This document shows positions 19,048 to 28,982 of a stretch of 64,000 nt of DNA, piece by piece. Under the pieces are notes generated by a model that was not told where the DNA came from, ran no database searches, and saw only the letters and a program-made list of their open reading frames with translations. A program made the translations under genes and the position numbers. Each line of letters opens with the position of its first letter. Positions within the stretch are counted from its first letter, which is position 1. Origin of the DNA: Methylocystis sp. (GTDB lineage Bacteria; Pseudomonadota; Alphaproteobacteria; Rhizobiales; Beijerinckiaceae); NCBI RefSeq assembly GCF_021731785.1, contig NZ_JAKFWS010000041.1, positions 1-64,000 on the forward strand. Direction: 5' to 3'.

Positions 19048-20295
19048 TCAGCTCCGGTAGTCGCCGTTGATCACGACATAGTCCTTGGTGAGGTCGCAGG
19101 TCCAAACTGTCGCCGCGCCTTTGCCTAGGCCAAGATCGACATTGATGACGATTTCGTCCCGCTTCATGATCTGCGAAACTTCCGCTTCGTCATAGTCGGG
19201 GTCGCGCAGCCCCTTATGGGCGACGCGCACGCCGCCGAACCAGATCGCGAGCCTGTCGCGGTCGGCCTTTTCGCCGGCCTTGCCGACCGCCATGACGATG
19301 CGGCCCCAATTGGCGTCTTCGCCGGCGATCGCGGTCTTCACGAGCGGCGAATTGGCGATCGAAAAGGCGACGCGCTTCGCCGCCTTGGCGCTGTCGGCGC
19401 CGGTCACCGTCACTTCGACGAATTTGCGGGCGCCTTCGCCGTCTTTCACCACCTGATGAGCGAGGTCGAGCAGCACGCCGTCGAGTGCCCGCCTGAAATC
19501 CACGAGCCGCTTGTCGCTCGCCCGTTCGATTTTCGGCGCCCCGCGTTTCTTTGCGGCGCCCGTCGCGAACAGCAACAGCGTGTCGGACGTCGACGTGTCG
19601 CCGTCGACGGTGATCGCGTTGAAGCTTCTCTTGGCGCCGCCCTCGAGCATCGCCTGCAGCGCTTCGGCGCCGATCGCCGCGTCGGTGAAGACGAAGGCGA
19701 GCATCGTCGCCATGTCCGGCGCGATCATTCCCGCGCCCTTGGCCATGCCGCTGATCGTTACCTCGAAGCCGCCGATCATCGCTGTGCGCGTCGAAAGCTT
19801 CGGATAAGTGTCGGTGGTCATAATCGCGCGCGCCGCCTCTTGCCAGCTGTCCGGCCGCGCGTCTTCGACGAGCTTCTCCAAGAGCCCGTCGAATTTATGC
19901 GCATCGAGCGGCTCGCCGATCACGCCCGTCGAAGCGAGGAAGATCTGGCGTTCGGGCGCGCCCGTCGCCGCGGCGGCGAGCTTGGCCGAGAATTTGACCG
20001 CCTGCGCGCCACTCTTGCCGGTGAAGGCGTTGGCGTTGCCCGAATTGACGAGCAGCGCGCGCGCCTTGCCGCCTTTGAGCCGGTCGCGGCACCAGTCGAC
20101 CGGCGCCGACGGACATTTGGATTTGGTGAATACGCCCGCGACAGTCGTTCCGGCATCGAGCAAGGCCAGCATCACGTCGGTGCGTCCGGCATAGCGCACG
20201 CCAGCGGCGCCGACGGCGAATCGCACGCCTTCGAGCGGCGGGATTTCTGGCGGGGATTGCGGCGCGAGCGGGGAGACCGGGGCGTCATGAGCCAT
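19048..20295 (-). CDS. argJ: Bifunctional glutamate N-acetyltransferase / N-acetylglutamate synthase
   Basis: The 415-residue ArgJ transfers acetyl groups from N-acetylornithine to glutamate in the cyclic arginine pathway. The autocleavage site is [16 protein letters not shown], with scission expected before the Thr of ATML to give alpha and beta chains; the threonine is the nucleophile. The conserved [14 protein letters not shown] and the C-terminal [15 protein letters not shown] are present. ATG 20295 begins MAHDAP. The parvulin gene lies directly upstream on the same strand, 123 bp away. Confidence 0.95.
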   Translation of the reverse strand: MAHDAPVSPLAPQSPPEIPPLEGVRFAVGAAGVRYAGRTDVMLALLDAGTTVAGVFTKSKCPSAPVDWCRDRLKGGKARALLVNSGNANAFTGKSGAQAVKFSAKLAAAATGAPERQIFLASTGVIGEPLDAHKFDGLLEKLVEDARPDSWQEAARAIMTTDTYPKLSTRTAMIGGFEVTISGMAKGAGMIAPDMATMLAFVFTDAAIGAEALQAMLEGGAKRSFNAITVDGDTSTSDTLLLFATGAAKKRGAPKIERASDKRLVDFRRALDGVLLDLAHQVVKDGEGARKFVEVTVTGADSAKAAKRVAFSIANSPLVKTAIAGEDANWGRIVMAVGKAGEKADRDRLAIWFGGVRVAHKGLRDPDYDEAEVSQIMKRDEIVINVDLGLGKGAATVWTCDLTKDYVVINGDYRS

Positions 20296-20418
20296 AGCGG
20301 AACCTTGCAAATCGGAGTGGACCTGGGCGGGTTTGACGACGCTTCAGGTCCACGTCAAGGCTTCGCTGCGGAATGGATCTGGAAGAATCTCCGGTTAACG
20401 GAGAGGGGCGCTTAGGGG

Positions 20419-21321
20419 CTACTTCTTCTTTGCCGGATCGGCAGGCTTGGCGCCTTCCGCCGGCTTGGCGCCCGGCGAGCCTTCGGCCGGTTGATCCGCG
20501 CGCTCGATCTTGGAGCCGTCTCGCAATTTCATGACGAGTTCGCTCTGCGCCTTCTGCACCACGTAGCGGGCGACCTGATCCTTGACCTGGTCGAGCGGCG
20601 GGAAAACTTTCGGGCGCTTCTCGTCAAGCTTGACGATGTGCCAGCCGAACTGCGTCTTGATCGGATCGGAAATCTGGCCCGGCGCCATTTTCGCCGCAGC
20701 GTCGCCGAACTCCGGCACCATGCGGTCCTTGGTAAACCAGCCGAGATCGCCACCCTTGGCGCCGGGATCCTTCGACAGTTCGGTCGCGACCTTGCCGAAA
20801 TCCTCGCCGCCCTTGACGCGCTTCAGCGCGGCTTTGGCTTCTTCTTCGGTCGGCACCAGAATGTGATGGGCGTGATATTCGGTTTCCTGCTTCTGGTTTT
20901 TCGCCGCCTCGTCATAGGCCTGCTTGATCGCGGCTTCGGTTGCGGCCTTTTGGGCGACGTCGCCGAGCAGCGTCTCCATCAGCGCCTTGTCGCGCAGATA
21001 GGCCAGTTTCTTGGCGAATTCCGGCGTTTCGGCGAGCTTGTCGGCCTGCGCTTTTTGCACGACGAGCTGCTCGTCGATAAGGAAATCGAGCACATAAGTC
21101 TCGCGCGCCTTGCCTTCGAGCTGGCGCGGAACGGCGGCGCCGAGATCCTCCATCGCGAGCTTCAGGTCATCGTCGGTGATCTCGACGCCATTGACCTTGG
21201 CGAGCGTTTTCGCCGCCGCGGTCGTCGCACCGGCGGCGCTCAACGCCAGCAGGGCGGCAAGCGCGGACGCTCCAAGCGCGGCGCGGGCGAGAGAACGCGC
21301 ATTCTTGCGGGCGTGAGACAT
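20419..21321 (-). CDS. Periplasmic peptidyl-prolyl isomerase, parvulin type
   Basis: The 300-residue protein has a signal peptide (to about residue 38, ending TTAAA), a SurA-N/trigger-like helical segment, and a parvulin domain around residues 135-235 with EYHAHHILVPTEEEAKAAL, SKDPGAKGGDLGWFTKDRMV and TQFGWHIVKLDEKRP. The tail is Ala/Pro/Lys-rich with repeated AKPAEG. It resembles alphaproteobacterial PpiD/SurA/PrsA-like chaperones for envelope proteins. ATG 21321 has TGGAGC upstream. It is next to glnE and argJ on the same strand but with independent spacing. Confidence 0.88.
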   Translation of the reverse strand: MSHARKNARSLARAALGASALAALLALSAAGATTAAAKTLAKVNGVEITDDDLKLAMEDLGAAVPRQLEGKARETYVLDFLIDEQLVVQKAQADKLAETPEFAKKLAYLRDKALMETLLGDVAQKAATEAAIKQAYDEAAKNQKQETEYHAHHILVPTEEEAKAALKRVKGGEDFGKVATELSKDPGAKGGDLGWFTKDRMVPEFGDAAAKMAPGQISDPIKTQFGWHIVKLDEKRPKVFPPLDQVKDQVARYVVQKAQSELVMKLRDGSKIERADQPAEGSPGAKPAEGAKPADPAKKK

Positions 21322-21445
21322 GATGTGCTCCAAAAAAGGGGCCAGGGCGGCCTTGAACAAAGCGGCCGTCGCCGCTGGCGGAAAAGCTCCTGCGCGAGGA
21401 ATCCGGCGTATCTATGCCTGCGGGGACGGTTCTGACAACTCCCGC

Positions 21446-24403
21446 TCACACTGAAACCGGGCGCTCAGCGACTTCCCCGACGACGCTCGTAAAAATTTCC
21501 CGGATCCGCTTCTGCGTGTCGGCGAGCAGGGCTTCGAGGTTGGAAAGATCGGGCGCGTCGCCGACTCGCAGCAGCAGCTCCGTCAGTCCGCGCGGCGCAT
21601 CGGCGGGCCGGAACGCCTCGGAGACGGCCAACCGCATCAATTGGGTCAGGCCCTGATAAAGCCTTGACGCCTCAGCCAACGCTCCTGCCGCGCCAGAGTC
21701 GAGAAAGCCGGCGTCTTTAAGTTGCTCCAAGGCGACCGTGGCGGTCGTCGAGAAAAGCTCAGGATGCTGTGGGCCATGGCGCAGCATCAGATATTGGGCG
21801 ATGAACTCGATGTCGACGAGCCCGCCGGGGACCTGCTTGACCTCCCAAGGGCTTCCCGACCCCTTTTCCTTTTCGATCCGCCGGCGCATGGACAACACGT
21901 CGTCCTTCAATTTTTGCGGGTCGCGGGGCGTCATCAGAGCGGCGCGAATCGTCGCTTCCACGCGATTTGCGAACGCCTCAGGACCGGCGATGACGCGGGC
22001 GCGGGTCAGGGCCATATGTTCCCAGGTCCAGGCCTCATGCGCCTGGTAGTCCGAAAAGGCGGCAAGGCTCACCGCGATCGGGCCGCTGTTGCCCGAAGGC
22101 CGCAGGCGAAAATCCACCTCATAGAGCAGACCTTCCGCCGTGGGCGCGGAAAGGGCGCTGATCAGCCTCTGGGTAAGGCGGCCGTAATATTGCTGCGTAG
22201 AAATCGGCCGCCCGGCGCCTTTCGATTCCGCCAATGGATCGGCGTCATAGAGCAGCATCAGATCGAGATCGGACGCCGCCGTCATTTCGCGCCCGCCGAG
22301 CTTGCCCATGGCGACGACTGCGGCGGCGCCGCCCTCGATCGTTCCATGTATTCTGGCGAATTCGTCGCAGACCAGCGTGAAAAGCCGGGAAATCAGCGTT
22401 TCGGCGAGTCGCGTATAGGCGAAGCCGGCTTCCGCCACCGAAACCGAGCCCGTCAGGATGCGCACACCAATGAGGAATTTCCGCTCCTGTCCGAAAATGC
22501 GGGCGCGGTCGAGCGCGTCTTCATAGGAGCGCGCCTCCAAGAACTGCTCCGCGAGCCGCAGATCGAGCTCCGCCTGCGACGGCACGTTTTCGAAGAACGC
22601 GGGTTCGAGCAGCGCGTCCAATACGCGCGGTCGGCGCGAAATGGTCTCGGCGAGCTTCGGCGCCGCGCCCATGATCGCAGCGAGCAGGTTCAAGAGACGC
22701 GGCTGGGACACCAGAAGCGAGAAAAGCTGCACGCCGGCCGGCAGTTTCGAGATCAGCTTGTCGAAGGCGAGAAAGGCGGCGTCGGCGTTCTCTGTGGCGG
22801 CCATCGCTTCGAGCAGGATCGGCGTCAGCTCGGTGAGGCGTTCGCGCGCCACGGTCGAGCGGGTGGCGGCGTAGCGGCCGAAATGCCAGCCGCGAATGGT
22901 CGCCGTCACCGTCTTCGGATTCGCAAAGCCCATGTCGACGAGCGTCTCGATCGTGCCCGGATCGTCGTCGTCGCCGGTGAACACCAGATTGCCGGCCGAG
23001 GACGTAAGCTGCGGCGCGCTTTCGAAAAGCTTTGCGTAGTGGCTCTGCACCACGTCGAGCCGCTTCAGCAGCGCTTCGGCGAAATCGGCGTAGCCGGCAA
23101 AGCCCATCATTCGGCCGATGACGGCGACGCCCTCTTCAGTTTCGGGTAGCGCATGTTTCTGTTCGTCGGCGATCATCTGAATGCGATGCTCGACGTCGCG
23201 CAAAAAGAGATAGGCGTCGCGCAGATCGTCCCGCGCCTGCGGCGCGACCCAGCCGCTCTCGACGAGCTGGTCGAGCATGGCGAGCGTTTCGCGCCCGCGC
23301 AGGCGACGATCGCGTCCGCCGGTGATGAGCTGCTGGGTCTGCACGAAGAATTCGATTTCGCGAATGCCGCCGCGTCCGAGTTTGATGTTGTGGCCGGCGA
23401 CGGCGATCTTGCCATGTCCCTTGTGCGCGTGAATCTGCCGCTTGATCGAGTGCACGTCGGCGATGGCGGCGAAGTCGAAATATTTGCGCCACACGAAAGG
23501 CGCGAGTTCTTGCAGGAACTGCTCGCCGGCGAAGATGTCGCCCGCCGCCGGACGCGCCTTGATATAGGCGGCGCGCTCCCAGTTTTGGCCCATGCTTTCG
23601 TAATAGCTCAGCGCCGCTTCGAGCGGGATGGCGATCGGCGTCGCGCCGGGATCGGGGCGCAGCCGCAAATCGGTTCGAAACACATAGCCGTCGGCGGTGC
23701 GCTCGCTCATGATTTTCACGATGCGTTTGGTCAGTCTGACGAAGAAGTCGACGTCTTCCGAAGGGTCGGCGGGCCGCGCGCGGGAACGGTCGAAGAAGAC
23801 GATGAGATCGATGTCGGAAGAGTAGTTCAGTTCGTATGCGCCGCCTTTGCCCATGCCAAGAAAGATCCAGCCAGAGCCGCGCTCGGGATCGCGTTGGTCG
23901 GCGAGTTCGATCTTGCCGGCGAGCGCCGCGGCGCGCAGCGTGAAGCGGACGGCGGCGGAAAGCGTGGCGTCGGCGATCCGCGTGAGCGCTCGCGTCGCCT
24001 CAGGCATGTCCCAGACTTTGGCGAGATCGGCGAGCGCGATGACCAGCGCGGCCTCCTGCTTGGTGATGCGCAGCAGCCGCATCAGCTCGGCTTCGTCTTG
24101 CGTTTCGACGTTCTGCGTTTCTGCGATGAGGGCTTCAATGCGCTGCGCGGGATCGCTCGTGAGGATGCGCGCGAGCCTCGCCGGATCGCGCGCGGCAAGG
24201 TCGGTCAGATAGGGCGAAGAGCCCAATACGCCGAGGAGCAGATCGCGCGCGCTCGGTCGCTCGCGCAGCGCCGCTGCGAGCGCGCCATCGGCTGCGCTGT
24301 CCTTTTCGAGAACGCGCGCGAGCGCCTCTTCGGCCCTTCCAGCGTCGAGGGGCTGAATGAAGACCTTGGCGCGGTCAATGAGGGCGTTGGCGTCCGACGG
24401 CAA
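21446..24403 (-). CDS. glnE: Bifunctional glutamine synthetase adenylyltransferase/adenylyl-removing enzyme
   Basis: The 985-residue protein has two nucleotidyltransferase domains. The N-terminal adenylyl-removase site is GMGKGGAYELNYSSDIDLIV (about residue 180) and the C-terminal adenylyltransferase site is AMGKLGGREMTAASDLDLML (about residue 700), each with its paired aspartates. Helical GlnE_C regions follow both. The enzyme adds or removes AMP on glutamine synthetase under control of PII. Full length and all catalytic aspartates are present. Long open frames on the opposite strand here are composition shadows. Confidence 0.96.
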   Translation of the reverse strand: MPSDANALIDRAKVFIQPLDAGRAEEALARVLEKDSAADGALAAALRERPSARDLLLGVLGSSPYLTDLAARDPARLARILTSDPAQRIEALIAETQNVETQDEAELMRLLRITKQEAALVIALADLAKVWDMPEATRALTRIADATLSAAVRFTLRAAALAGKIELADQRDPERGSGWIFLGMGKGGAYELNYSSDIDLIVFFDRSRARPADPSEDVDFFVRLTKRIVKIMSERTADGYVFRTDLRLRPDPGATPIAIPLEAALSYYESMGQNWERAAYIKARPAAGDIFAGEQFLQELAPFVWRKYFDFAAIADVHSIKRQIHAHKGHGKIAVAGHNIKLGRGGIREIEFFVQTQQLITGGRDRRLRGRETLAMLDQLVESGWVAPQARDDLRDAYLFLRDVEHRIQMIADEQKHALPETEEGVAVIGRMMGFAGYADFAEALLKRLDVVQSHYAKLFESAPQLTSSAGNLVFTGDDDDPGTIETLVDMGFANPKTVTATIRGWHFGRYAATRSTVARERLTELTPILLEAMAATENADAAFLAFDKLISKLPAGVQLFSLLVSQPRLLNLLAAIMGAAPKLAETISRRPRVLDALLEPAFFENVPSQAELDLRLAEQFLEARSYEDALDRARIFGQERKFLIGVRILTGSVSVAEAGFAYTRLAETLISRLFTLVCDEFARIHGTIEGGAAAVVAMGKLGGREMTAASDLDLMLLYDADPLAESKGAGRPISTQQYYGRLTQRLISALSAPTAEGLLYEVDFRLRPSGNSGPIAVSLAAFSDYQAHEAWTWEHMALTRARVIAGPEAFANRVEATIRAALMTPRDPQKLKDDVLSMRRRIEKEKGSGSPWEVKQVPGGLVDIEFIAQYLMLRHGPQHPELFSTTATVALEQLKDAGFLDSGAAGALAEASRLYQGLTQLMRLAVSEAFRPADAPRGLTELLLRVGDAPDLSNLEALLADTQKRIREIFTSVVGEVAERPVSV

Positions 24404-24543
24404 TTTGGCCTTCCTCTTAGGGCGTCGAGAGTGGCTTTGCGCCGGGAAATAATCCGGCTATGCGGTAAATCAGCTTTCAGAGTCGACAAGCGATCGTCAA
24501 TGGGAAAAGGGAACCGGACCATCGTCCTTCGAGACGCTGCCTT

Positions 24544-24713
24544 CGATCTCGGGCCTGCCCGAGATCGACATTTAATTCGCAAGTCGGGTAAACCCGACTT
24601 GCGGGCGCTCCTCAGGATGAGGGTCCTTGGTTCCGCAAAAAAGGCTTAACGTCGTCGCCATGGTCTTTGTGTTGAGCGAAGCAGAGCCACAAGCTCCCTC
24701 ATCCTGAGGAGCG
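24544..24713. repeat. Intergenic palindromic repeats between glnE and the DUF815 gene
   Basis: The 335-bp gap between the divergent glnE and DUF815 genes holds CGATCTCGGG/CCCGAGATCG (24544-24567), AAGTCGGGT/ACCCGACTT (24581-24600) and an 18-bp inverted pair CGCTCCTCAGGATGAGGG (24606-24623) / CCCTCATCCTGAGGAGCG (24696-24713). The CTCCTCAGGATGAGG core is a common dispersed repeat in Hyphomicrobiales. Confidence 0.75.
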
Positions 24714-24738
24714 TGCCGCCAATGATGAGAAAGATTTC

Positions 24739-25587
24739 ATGTCGCAAGAGGATGTCGCGCAGCTTCTCGCCCGCATTGCCGGAGCGCTGGAGCGGCTGGC
24801 GCCGCCGCAGCCGGATGCGCCGGATTTCGCGGCCGCCGAGGCGTTCGTGTGGCGCGCCGCCGGCAGGGCGTTCCATCCAGTCGCCCGCGTCAACCGCGTC
24901 GACCTGGCGCTGCTCAAGGGCGTCGACCGCCAGCGCGACATGCTTCTCGCCAACACCAGCCGCTTCGCGCAGGGCCTGCCCGCCAACAACGCGCTGTTGT
25001 GGGGCGCGCGCGGCATGGGCAAATCCTCGCTGGTGAAATCGGTCCACGGCGCGCTCGCCGACAAGGGGCTGAAACTCATTGAAATCCACCGCGAGGATAT
25101 TGAAGCTTTGCCCGCGCTGCTCGGCGCGCTGGCGCGGGCGCCGTTCCGCTTCATCGTTTTTTGCGACGACCTTTCGTTCGACGGCGCGGAGACGAGCTAC
25201 AAAGCGCTTAAGACCGCGCTCGAAGGCGGCGTCGAAGGGCGCCCCGACAATGTGCTGTTTTACGCCACGTCGAACCGCCGCCATCTGTTGCCGCGCGACA
25301 TGATGGAGAATGAGAGCGCCACCGCGATCCATCCCGGCGAGGTCATCGAGGAGAAAATCTCGCTCTCCGATCGCTTCGGACTTTGGATCGGCTTTCACAA
25401 TTGCAGCCAGGACGATTATCTGGCGATGGTCTTCGGCTATGTCGATCATTTTGGCCTCGACGCGCCCGAGGCGACGATCCGCGCCGAGGCGCTGGAATGG
25501 TCGATCACGCGCGGCGGGCGTTCGGGCCGCGTCGCCTGGCAGTTCGTGCAGGACCTCGCGGGGAGGTTGGGGAAAGCATTGTCCTAG
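24739..25587 (+). CDS. DUF815 family P-loop ATPase
   Basis: The 282-residue protein matches DUF815, single-domain AAA+ proteins. Walker A is LLWGARGMGKSSLVK (about residues 88-102), Walker B IVFCDDLSFD, sensor YATSNRRHLLPRDM with the family NE and DRFGLW motifs after it. The cellular role is not established. The ATG follows the palindromic repeat and no Shine-Dalgarno stronger than GAAAG is seen. Monocistronic. Confidence 0.9.
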   Translation: MSQEDVAQLLARIAGALERLAPPQPDAPDFAAAEAFVWRAAGRAFHPVARVNRVDLALLKGVDRQRDMLLANTSRFAQGLPANNALLWGARGMGKSSLVKSVHGALADKGLKLIEIHREDIEALPALLGALARAPFRFIVFCDDLSFDGAETSYKALKTALEGGVEGRPDNVLFYATSNRRHLLPRDMMENESATAIHPGEVIEEKISLSDRFGLWIGFHNCSQDDYLAMVFGYVDHFGLDAPEATIRAEALEWSITRGGRSGRVAWQFVQDLAGRLGKALS

Positions 25588-25702
25588 GATCCATCGGCGA
25601 TGCTTCGGCTACTTTGGCGTTCGCCCCATTTTATTTTTTAGCGCCCCGCTATCTTTCGCCCTGCGTCATGCTTAGCCTGAGCCGGGGCGAAAGGGGGGCT
25701 GC

Positions 25703-26215
25703 ATGAACGTCAGACATATTGCGCTTATCTCGACCACGTTGGTTCTGTCGCTGGTTTTTTCCACTGGAAGCGCCTTCGCGTTCTGTGGCGTGTTGCAGGC
25801 GTCGGCGAGCGGCTATTCCCGAGAGGAAGCGCTTTCGAAGGCCAACAACAAGGGACTTGTCGAGGTTCGAAGGCTTGAGGGCAATTACGGGCGCAGCGCC
25901 GTTCACTACCAGCCCGCGGTGTCTTCCTGCCGGGAAGGCGGGAGGGTGAGTTGCTCCATTTCCCAAAAATTCTGCGTCGACAGCGGCCAGCGGCAACGGC
26001 CGGCGCGCGGCGAGGAAGGCCACTCCATGCATGGCTGCCCGCCCGGCACGCGGCAGGTTCCGGAAACGGACAATTGCGTCCCGGTGCGCAAACGTTCCGG
26101 CGAATTTGAAAGCCAGCCGTGGAAAAAGCCGGGTTGCCGCACCTGGAAACAGAGTTGCGACAGGGGCGACGGCAGGGCCTGCGGAAGATATGAATCGACC
26201 TGCCAGGTCAATTGA
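25703..26215 (+). CDS. Secreted cysteine-rich hypothetical protein
   Basis: The 170-residue product has a clear signal peptide (MNVRHIALIS... cleaved near AFA|FCG, residue 27) and about nine cysteines in the mature part, including CREGGRVSCS and CRTWKQSCDRGDGRACGRY. It is basic and probably disulphide-bonded in the periplasm. It begins with a DUF4189-like stretch (GYSREEALSKANNKG), a domain found in small secreted proteins, but the match is weak. No neighbour suggests a function. Confidence 0.6.
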   Translation: MNVRHIALISTTLVLSLVFSTGSAFAFCGVLQASASGYSREEALSKANNKGLVEVRRLEGNYGRSAVHYQPAVSSCREGGRVSCSISQKFCVDSGQRQRPARGEEGHSMHGCPPGTRQVPETDNCVPVRKRSGEFESQPWKKPGCRTWKQSCDRGDGRACGRYESTCQVN

Positions 26216-26453
26216 GGCGAGAACATCCCGGGACGCCTGCACGGCGAGCGTCCCGGATTGTCGTTGTCTGTGACTTTGTCCTCATTGCCGCGGGGGCTGG
26301 CCCGTTTGTTTGATCGTCTCTGACGACGACTTTCATTTCGTCTGCGATGCGTCCGAAGCGCCGCTCCCCGCGGAGCGGTGCGCTGGATGGCTTTCCGCGC
26401 GTCGCTGCGCTCGCAGTCGTCATGACGCGAAGCGTCGGGATGTTCTGCGAACG

Positions 26454-27158
26454 TCAGACGAGAGTCTTCGCCTTGAACCGACACAAATCGGCGATGATGC
26501 AGCGCGGGCATTCGGGCTTGCGCGCCTTGCAGACATAGCGTCCGTGCAGAATAAGCCAGTGATGCGCATGCAGGAGATATTTCTGCGGCACGATCTTCTC
26601 GAGTCCCGCTTCGACCTCCTCGGGCGTCTTGCCTGTCGCGAGCGGCAACCGGTTGGAGACTCGAAAAATATGGGTGTCGACCGCGATCACCGGCTCGTGG
26701 AAGGCGACATTGAGCATGACATTCGCCGTCTTGCGGCCAACGCCCGGGAGCGCCGTCAGCTCTTCGCGCGTCTTGGGCACTTCGCCGCCATGACGCTCGA
26801 CGAGCAGTCGCGACAGGGCGACGATGTTTTTCGCCTTGGCACGAAAAAGGCCGATCGTTTTGATGAGGTCGCGCACGCGCTCCTCGCCGAGCGCCGCCAT
26901 CTTTGCGGGGGTGTCGGCCAGCGCGAAGAGCGCCGGAGTCGCCTTGTTGACGCCAGCGTCGGTCGCTTGCGCCGACAGCACCACGGCGACGAGCAGCGTG
27001 AACGGGTTCTTGTAGTTCAATTCGCTCTTGGGTTCCGGATTGGCGGCCGCGAGACGCGCGAAAATCTCGTCTATGCGCGCCGCCGCAGCGGCCGCCGGCC
27101 GTCGGCCGGGTCGCGTTCTCTTGGGGACACGCGCGCTTGAAGTGTTTGTTTCCGCCAT
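26454..27158 (-). CDS. nth: Endonuclease III (DNA glycosylase/AP lyase)
   Basis: The 234-residue base-excision repair enzyme removes oxidised pyrimidines. It has the helix-hairpin-helix TALPGVGRKTANVMLN with catalytic Lys, the catalytic Asp in VIAVDTHIFRVSNRL, and the [4Fe-4S] cysteines in CKARKPECPRCIIADLC (C-X6-C-X2-C-X5-C). A basic Ala-rich N-terminal extension of about 30 residues precedes the domain. ATG 27158 fits; an upstream frame into the DUF2244 promoter is spurious. It is divergent from the DUF2244 gene with 50 bp between starts. Confidence 0.94.
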   Translation of the reverse strand: MAETNTSSARVPKRTRPGRRPAAAAAARIDEIFARLAAANPEPKSELNYKNPFTLLVAVVLSAQATDAGVNKATPALFALADTPAKMAALGEERVRDLIKTIGLFRAKAKNIVALSRLLVERHGGEVPKTREELTALPGVGRKTANVMLNVAFHEPVIAVDTHIFRVSNRLPLATGKTPEEVEAGLEKIVPQKYLLHAHHWLILHGRYVCKARKPECPRCIIADLCRFKAKTLV

Positions 27159-27208
27159 GGGCGCGTTATAACTTCTAGAATCTGGAGGAGAAAGCGGCGG
27201 CAGGAGAA

Positions 27209-27700
27209 ATGTCCGACCCCTTCGAGCGAAAAATTTACGAAGCGCGACTGACGCCGCACCGGTCAATGACGCCGCACGCTTTTTACGCTTTCATCCTGAT
27301 ATTCTGTTTTGGCCAGGCGCTGTTCGCGCTGCCCTTTTTCTTCATGGGCGCTTGGCCGGTCGCCGGCTTTATGGGACTTGACGCGCTCGGCCTTTATCTC
27401 GCCTTTCGCGTGAGCTTCCGCGCCGCGCGCGGCCACGAGACGCTTGACCTCACGCCGCTCGAACTCGTTTTCGCGCAAATCGGCGCGCGTGGGCAGCGAC
27501 GGGAATGGCGGTTCAATCCCTCCTGGGTGCGCCTCGAGCAGACGGTGCATGAAGAATTCGGCACCGAGCGGGTCGAACTGGTCTCGCGAGGCGAAAGCGT
27601 CGAGATCGGCGCCTTCCTGGGGCCGGACCAGAAGGCGGAACTCGCGCGCGATCTTAAGCGTGCGCTGGTCGATGCGCGGACAGGCGCGCGTTTCAGCTAG
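27209..27700 (+). CDS. DUF2244 integral membrane protein
   Basis: The 163-residue protein has two adjacent transmembrane segments (FYAFILIFCFGQALFALPFF and PVAGFMGLDALGLYLAF) and a soluble C-terminus with the DUF2244 signature WRFNPSWVRLEQ and ELVSRGESVEIGAFLGPDQK. The family is of unknown function and widespread in Alphaproteobacteria. GGCAGGAGAA precedes the ATG. Its end overlaps the convergent DedA gene by four bases. Confidence 0.85.
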   Translation: MSDPFERKIYEARLTPHRSMTPHAFYAFILIFCFGQALFALPFFFMGAWPVAGFMGLDALGLYLAFRVSFRAARGHETLDLTPLELVFAQIGARGQRREWRFNPSWVRLEQTVHEEFGTERVELVSRGESVEIGAFLGPDQKAELARDLKRALVDARTGARFS

Positions 27701-28344
27701 CGTCGCTGGCTTAGCATGGCGTCGGCTTCGCGAATGAGCCGCGCCTCGTGCCGTTTATAGTAGCGCCAAAGCATGAACAGCCCAATCGCCAATCCGCCGG
27801 CGAGCGCTATCGCGATCGGACCTTTGATTTTCTCAAAACCGGCGGTGAGGAAATAGCCGCCGTAGCCGAAGACGCAGGCCCAAACGATGCCGCCCGTCGC
27901 GTTGTAGATGAAAAAGCGGCCGGGCGGCAGATGATTTGCGCCGGCGAGCGAGGCGGCGAGAATGCGCAGCAAGGCGAAGAAGCGACCAAAAAACACAATG
28001 GTGCCGCCCCAGCGATAAAAGAGATATTGACCGAGGCGCAATTTCTCCGGTCCTAGCCCCACGTAATGACCGTAACGTTCGAGCAGCTTGGTGCCATATT
28101 CCCGCCCGATCCAATAGCCGACATTATCGCCGACGATTGCGCCGGCGGCGGCCGCCACCACAATATTTTCAATCGCCATAGCGCCGGTTAGCCGCGCAAA
28201 AATCGCGGCGCCGACAAGCATGGTTTCGCCCGGCAATGGAATGCCCGCGCTTTCGAGGGCCACGACTACGAAGATCGCCCAGTAGCCATATGTCGAGAGG
28301 ATGGAGGCGATTTGCGCTTGGTCGAGGAGATGCGACATCCGCAT
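27697..28344 (-). CDS. DedA family membrane protein (SNARE-associated type)
   Basis: The 215-residue protein shows the DedA signature ALESAGIPLPGETMLVGAA, GDNVGYWIGREYG and FFGRFFALLRILAASLAGAN, with re-entrant and transmembrane segments. DedA proteins act in undecaprenyl-phosphate recycling or membrane-potential maintenance; which applies here cannot be read. Start could be ATG 28344 or ATG 28338. It converges on DUF2244. Confidence 0.88.
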   Translation of the reverse strand: MRMSHLLDQAQIASILSTYGYWAIFVVVALESAGIPLPGETMLVGAAIFARLTGAMAIENIVVAAAAGAIVGDNVGYWIGREYGTKLLERYGHYVGLGPEKLRLGQYLFYRWGGTIVFFGRFFALLRILAASLAGANHLPPGRFFIYNATGGIVWACVFGYGGYFLTAGFEKIKGPIAIALAGGLAIGLFMLWRYYKRHEARLIREADAMLSQRR

Positions 28345-28483
28345 TCAAGAAAGAGACGATCCGCCACACTCATTTAGGCGCAAAAATGCGCATGGCGACT
28401 TTAAAGTCGTGAAAAAGCGTATGGCGACGTCGCCGAAGCCACGCCGCCACTCATTCAGAAGGCGCGTCAGATCGAATAGGCGG

Positions 28484-28843
28484 TCAGTGATACCTCAGCG
28501 CATTCTCGCGCGCTACGCTGAACGCATAGGGCGGCGTCGCAGCTGCGGCCTCGCCGTCTATAAAGAAGGGATCGCGTTCCAACGCCGCTTCCAGCACTTC
28601 GCGCAGGCCTCTGAGCAAAGGCTGGTCGTCGCGAACGACTTTGGCGCGAAGCGCCTCTTGCGTCGCTTCGTCGGTCCGGCTCGCGAACTCGCGCACTGCC
28701 AGCACGACATATTTGCCAACGCTAAGGCCTTTCTCTCCGGCGGCCGTGCGCACGCGCTCGGCGAAGTGACCGCCAATGCAAGCCAGCGCAGCTTGCGCGA
28801 CCTTGTCGTTAGAGCAGGAATTGATCAGATCCAAGATGACCAT
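28484..28843 (-). CDS. Conserved hypothetical protein
   Basis: The 119-residue soluble protein begins MVILDLINSCSNDKVAQAAL and contains GEKGLSVGKYVVLAVREFA. I recognise it as a type of small protein recurrent in Hyphomicrobiales but know of no assigned function. The helical pattern resembles a ribbon-helix-helix-like or small regulatory protein, which is speculative. It stands alone between DedA and a 505-bp gap. Confidence 0.5.
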   Translation of the reverse strand: MVILDLINSCSNDKVAQAALACIGGHFAERVRTAAGEKGLSVGKYVVLAVREFASRTDEATQEALRAKVVRDDQPLLRGLREVLEAALERDPFFIDGEAAAATPPYAFSVARENALRYH

Positions 28844-28982
28844 GACGACCTCCGCCCTTCAACTCGCCCCTCGTGCTTCTTGCCTAGTGCATTTTGGCCG
28901 CGGCTGTCCCACGGCTGTTGTTTTTGTCGGCGTCTCAGCGACCTCAATTCTTGGCCGCATTTCTTGCCGTCAAGCTATCCAA

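Noticed and set aside
23153-24649. 498-codon plus-strand frame opposite glnE
   Set aside because: It is a composition shadow of glnE; Arg/Ala-rich, no motif, no ribosome site.
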